From NCBI GenBank assembly GCA_020631735.1, contig CM036179.1:19769063-19833062 (forward strand): a stretch of 64,000 nt of DNA, in the 5' to 3' direction. The notes beneath the pieces were generated by a model that made no database searches, was not told the DNA's origin, and saw nothing but the letters and a program-made list of their open reading frames with translations. The stretch's first letter is position 1. Every line of letters starts with the position of its first letter. Positions 59,698 to 64,000 of the stretch are shown here, piece after piece. Origin of the DNA: Saccharum officinarum. Lineage: Eukaryota; Streptophyta; Magnoliopsida; Poales; Poaceae. A program made the translations under genes and the position numbers.

Positions 59698-60861
59698 ATG
59701 CACCCCACCCACTTATTGACATGCCTCTCCTTCGACATTGCAAGGTAAAATTGATTGACATGTCATTCATCCTATGCTAAGGACTTGATAGAGCATGTAG
59801 ACATAATAAGTGGTATGCATGAGCATTCATGATAAATCAAATGAATTTGATGGATATATGTTACCACTATTGCTTCTATGCTTATTTTGATCTAGTGGTG
59901 GCATATGACATGTTTGTGAGCTTGTAAACCTAGTGTTGAATCTAGAAGATTTGCTATAAGTGTTTAATTCAACATAGGCAAGATAACCCTTATTTTGAGG
60001 AGTGAAGAAGCTTGTCTTTGGTTCAAATCGAATTAAATATCTTTGGCAAGTATTCTAGGTTAAACCAAATTTGATAAATTTTTTAACCTTACATATGGTA
60101 TCGAATTAATTTCAATCTACTCCATCAAACACTTTTCCTTCTCTCCACAATTTGATCCCATTTTTGGGTAAGTTGTTGACAAAGGGGGAGAGAAAAAATG
60201 ATTCAACTTGATAAAGGGGTAAATAAAATTTATGAGAGAAAAAGATGATTCAACTTGATAAAGGGGTAAATAAAATTTGTTGATGCACACAAGTAGGGGG
60301 AGCAAGCTCATAAACAAAGTTGTTGCATTTGTTTGTGCATTCTCATATGACTTGCTCATTGCACATGTATTTAAATTCAATATACATGCTTGTGTGGTGC
60401 AATGCTAGTATAGAAATTGGATGATGAAATGATCTACTAGCATGCATAGGAATAGTTTACATGTGGTATCTAGACTTGCCTAAAGCTTTACAAGTGGTCC
60501 AAGAACCTTTACATATAATGTTGATCTCACGGGGTTCTTGAGTTTTGATGGATGTCTAGTTACTTCATGATGCTAAGGATGGTGTAAAAGGCAACTCCGA
60601 TTGGTATCACGCTTCAAAGGTCCATTTCTTACACCGTAGCATCATTTTGGTAGAATTACTCTCCCAACATTTCTATCCATGCATAGGTGCAAAGCTTTCA
60701 ATCCAAACTCTATGCACATATGTAGGGAGAGCTAATGCTACCAAAACCGAGCTTGTGATAATTGTCCAAACTTTACTTATGAGCAAAATGATTGGACAAG
60801 TATGACAAGTTCAAAACTTTTATTATCAAAATCATCTTTGTGAGGGTTGTCATCAATTACC
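59698..60861 (+). other. 3' non-coding region of the complete Sirevirus with extra polypurine tracts
   Basis: A ~40 bp unit (gattcaacttgataaagggg plus taaataaaattt) occurs twice near 60200-60280. The conserved tract AAGTAGGGGGAGCAAGCTC lies near 60290-60308, and a weaker tract lies near 60720. No env-like or other ORF is visible. Confidence 0.7.
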
Positions 60862-60874
60862 AAAAAGGGGAGAT
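60862..60874 (+). promoter_or_regulatory. Primary polypurine tract
   Basis: Aaaaggggagatt abuts the 3' LTR. The preceding gttgtcatcaattacc is identical to that of the gag-only element and nearly identical in the compound element. It is the expected plus-strand DNA primer. Confidence 0.8.
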
Positions 60875-63151
60875 TGAAAGTCCCTAGTTTGGTTTTGGCT
60901 AATTGATGAAACCTAGGACTAACCTTTGTATCTAAGTGGATGATTTAGATAAAGGTGGTCATTGCATATGAGACATGACATTGACTCATGTGACCAAGAT
61001 GATGAAGACCAAGATGAGGCTTGGCTCGATGGACCGGTTGTGAAGGTGAAGGGCAAGTCGAGGCTTCGAAGCGAAGGACCATGCGATGGTGAAGCTTGAG
61101 CAAGACTTAGCGCCGATGGACCGATGCAACGGTGAAGAGCAAGTGAAGTCAAGGTCGATGGATCAAGACGGTCATGTGATGATATGAAGTGGATCATATC
61201 ATTTGGAGAAACAAAATGGGCTCAAGGCAAAGGTATAACCATAGGGCCATTTTGTTTTACACTCAAGACACCATAGAGGGTGTGAGTGGTTTAGGATCGA
61301 TAGCCGAACTATTAAGAGGGGAAGTCTTATCGGTTATTCGATGCACGGGTGCCACTAGGTGAATTCATGAAGTGCATTGCATGTAGGGCCTAGTGAGCTA
61401 ATTGGAAAACCTTTGAAAATGATTGAGAAAATGCTAACACACAAGCACATGGAGATGTACACTTGATGGTGTTGGCACATTTGCAAAGGTGGCGTTGGTC
61501 GCGCTGTGGTTTGCGGGTAGAGAGGGTTTGGGTTCCTCTCTCCCTCCCGCCGAGCGTGCGAGCGCGGGATTCAGGCGATTTCGGGGAAATGAAATGCCTA
61601 TTTTCCTCTACGCCGAAAGTCGGAAAAGAAACGGAGGCGAACGGGGTCACTGAGGTGACCGGACGCTGCACCGGACGCGGTCACGGTGTGACCGGACGCG
61701 TCCGGTCAGTACAGCGCGGTTTCAGGCGCGCGGGTGCTAGGGTTTGCAACCGGCGCGTCCGGTCACTCGCGGGACCGGAGCGTCCGGTCATGCACCCAGA
61801 AGGAACTGAGGTTCACAGAGGACGATCGGACGTGGGGCGCGTCCGGTCACACATGATCGGACGCGTCCGATCGTTGAAGAGCTTACTGGACTCACACCGG
61901 ACGCGGGCACTGTCGCGTCCGGTCGTTGCGAAGAGCGCGTCCGGTCGTGTTTCGCGGGCGCATGCTGTTGACCGGCGCGTCCGGTCGTTCGAAGCAGCGC
62001 GTCCGGTCGATGGTTTGACCGTTGGGGTCAGTGACCGTTGGAGGATCGGACGCGGTGGAGCGCGTCGGTCGTTTTGAGAGGCGCGTCCGGTCATAGGGTT
62101 TGACCGTTGGCGCAGTGACCGTTGGGGCATCGGACGCGGTGAGCGCGTCCGGTCAGTTATGACGGAGCGTCCGGTCATCCCGAAAGAACCCAGTGAAGGG
62201 GTATAACGGCTCTATTTGGATGGGATGCTTATAAATACTCGTTGGCGGCCCTTGGGGAGGAACCAGTGATTTCTAACATTCTTGTGCATCCTTTGAGCTA
62301 GAGCATCTCCTCCCACTCATCTCTCTTGCTTGATTGCAAATCAAAAGTGAGATTGAGTGATCCCAAAGTGCATTGCATAGCTTGAGGGCATCTAGTGGCA
62401 CTTGTGGGTGGTTTAGCCGGTGGATTTCTTGTTACTCTTGGAGAGTACCGCTCCTAGCCGGCTTGGAGATTGTTGGAGGCGTTGGCAAGAGAAGGTGATT
62501 GTTCTTGGCCACCTCCGGTTGTTTGTAAGAGGTTCTTGTGCTTTCCTCGGCGGGACGCCAAAAGCAACTCTATTACATTGCGCGTGTCATTGAGTTACCT
62601 CACTTGAGAGTGGTGTCTTGCGGTGCCTTGCGGGGCGTGCCTTGAGGGCAAGTGACTTGAGGGTCACACCGAGGAACCATCTAAGTGTTGGTCGACACAA
62701 CCGGTGACGTAGCTTGTCGGTGCACAAGTGAACACCGGGTGAACAAAAATATTGTGTCTCTTGTCTCCCGGTGATTGGTCTACATATTGTGTTGTTGTCA
62801 ATATTAATTGATTGTATATCATCTTGGTGATTGGCAACATCTTCACTCCACCGTCGGTATAAGATTCACAATCCTATCTCTTGCACTTATCTTTACTAGA
62901 TTATCTTGTGTGCTCTAGTAGTAGCTTGGCTAGTAGTGTGGTTAGCTTGTTCTCTAGTGTAAAATTAGTGACATAGCTCTTGTGTGAACTAGAGATCATA
63001 ATCTACTAGACTTGTGATAGGAAGCTTGCATCACAACCTTTGGCTAAGCAAAACTCGCTTTACGCCGTTTGTTATTCTAACAAGTTTGCTTAGTGTGCTT
63101 GTAGAATTTTTATAGGCTATTCACCCCCCTCTAGCCATCTAGGACCTTACA
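60875..63151 (+). repeat. 3' LTR of the complete Sirevirus
   Basis: 2277 bp, 12 bases shorter than the 5' LTR, mainly through scattered 1-base deletions. Same palindromic array (about 61655-62180) and TATA-like box. It ends ccttaca before CACGC. Confidence 0.93.
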
Positions 63152-63418
63152 CACGCTCACGCTCGAGTTTTGTTGGAGTAGATCCAGGTTTTCTCGTTCC
63201 TCGTCAAGCCTGTCCTGCAACTCGTGAATCTTTCGAGCTGCGCTCCTTGATTCGCAAGGAACTGAGGCTCGTCTCGCTCGGCAGGAAGCTCGACATGAGG
63301 TGGCGTGTGCCTTCCTTCGACGGCTCTTCGTCCTCTGACTCCGAAGTGTTTCAAGTCGATGTTGAAGCACTCGCGGGTCGATCATAGGTGTCATCAGCCG
63401 AGTCGGAGTCAGGAGCAC
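63152..63418 (-). pseudogene. gag: Ty3/gypsy gag fragment, Tat-like, N-terminal side
   Basis: The upstream part of the gag at 51276-52075, separated from it by the inserted Sirevirus. On the minus strand a 95-codon frame includes KIHELQDRLDEERENLDLLQQ, a charged helical segment. The CACGC duplicate (63152-63156) joins it to the other half. The right side is lost in the N gap. Confidence 0.65.
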
Positions 63419-63518
63419 NNNNNNNNNNNNNNNNNNNNNNNNNNNNNNNNNNNNNNNNNNNNNNNNNNNNNNNNNNNNNNNNNNNNNNNNNNNNNNNNNN
63501 NNNNNNNNNNNNNNNNNN
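63419..63518. other. Assembly gap of 100 N
   Basis: Exactly 100 N. It falls inside the gypsy gag context. Confidence 0.99.
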
Positions 63519-64000
63519 CTAGGAACTAAACAGTGCCTAAATCATGTCATCCATGTGACCAAAAAGACAAATCCGCTACTTAGCTCCTTTAGTTTAATAA
63601 AGCACATATACACATGCATAAATACGCTAGGAATGTGCAATGCTATTACAACAGCATTCATCACTCTTTCTTCGTACCTTCCTGTTCACTACAGGGCCTT
63701 CCAGATATCAGAGGTAGGATGATCTACCAGTAGGGGTCCATTTAATTTCTCTAGCTGAAGAACACTCGACAAAAGTGAGGAACTATACGTTACAGAAAAT
63801 GAAATCTGACCTAAGCAAAACTTGCTTTGGCATCGCCAAAAAATGGAAGGCATGGCACTAGTTTCTACCAGCCCAAAATGCTCAGAAGAACAAGGTTGAA
63901 TCTGAATGTGACCAATATACATGTTAATTTCTGTAGCCAACACCAAAATGAAATCTGCTGGCTTGCTTATCATTGAAGGCATACTCAAGCCGCAGAGGTC
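63519..64000. other. Unassigned sequence after the gap
   Basis: About 480 bp of balanced composition with no LTR, palindrome or transposon signature. A 99-codon minus-strand frame (63988-63689) has no family I recognise. It could be part of an untranslated region or intron of a gene outside the window, but nothing here proves it. Confidence 0.4.

Larger units (their letters stand above)
52076..63151 (+). mobile_element. Complete autonomous-type Sirevirus (Ty1/copia)
   Basis: An 11076 bp element in plus orientation: LTR 52076-54364, primer binding site 54367-54379, gag, pol, 3' non-coding region with polypurine tracts, and LTR 60875-63151. The target duplication is CACGC. The two LTRs differ mostly by 1-base indels plus a few substitutions, so insertion is recent. 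Three 1-base frame breaks in gag and pol are the only obvious defects. This is the most complete retroelement in the window. Confidence 0.95.

Noticed and set aside
59698..60861. An env-like ORF, as reported in some Sireviruses
   Set aside because: The region between pol and the 3' LTR is only about 1.2 kb, has many stops, and contains polypurine tracts but no membrane protein frame.
63689..63988. A 99-codon minus-strand ORF as a host gene exon
   Set aside because: No recognisable family, no splice-site or neighbour support, and it sits at the window edge after a gap.

Overview
This window comes from a plant nuclear genome, almost certainly a grass. No bacterial, organellar or host single-copy gene is visible. 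Nearly all of it is nested LTR retrotransposons, with a short MITE-bearing stretch in the middle and two 100-N scaffold gaps (15394-15493 and 63419-63518). The grass assignment is an inference. It rests on Ty1/copia Sirevirus-type elements whose LTRs are full of CCGGACGC palindromes, on Del/Tekay-like and Tat-like Ty3/gypsy remnants, on a Tourist-like MITE with TAA target duplications, and on a Stowaway-type end. A panicoid such as Miscanthus, sugarcane or a relative would fit, but the species cannot be fixed from this sequence.

Layout. (1) 1-15393 is a second copy of 17041-32479 and runs straight into the first gap. It is probably a duplicated contig end or alternative haplotype. (2) 15494-33740 is a three-layer nest. 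A degenerate Ty3/gypsy element (gag at 15494-16065, zinc knuckle to integrase at 31323-33740) is split by a ~4.8 kb solo LTR in minus orientation (16066-31322, target duplication CCTAT). That LTR is itself split by a gag-only Sirevirus in minus orientation (19382-29816, target duplication ACGGT). (3) 33741-37316 holds small DNA-transposon traces, an AT microsatellite, a GC-rich block and unassigned sequence. (4) 37317-51275 is a compound minus-strand Sirevirus: partial LTR, full interior, complete LTR, deleted interior, partial LTR. (5) 51276-52075 plus 63152-63418 is a Tat-like Ty3/gypsy gag. It is interrupted by a complete plus-strand Sirevirus at 52076-63151 with target duplication CACGC. 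(6) 63519-64000, after the second gap, is unassigned.

How the parts fit. The autonomous elements encode a copia Gag with CCHC knuckles, then protease, integrase, reverse transcriptase and RNase H. The gag-only element keeps LTRs, a primer binding site, polypurine tracts and an uninterrupted 663-codon gag with four zinc knuckles, but no pol. Its LTR and the sequence around its polypurine tract closely resemble those of the complete element at 52076-63151, so an element of that kind is the natural candidate for mobilising it. Most pol and gag frames elsewhere are broken by 1-2 base indels. Some of these may be assembly errors, because copies of the same sequence within the window differ largely by such indels.
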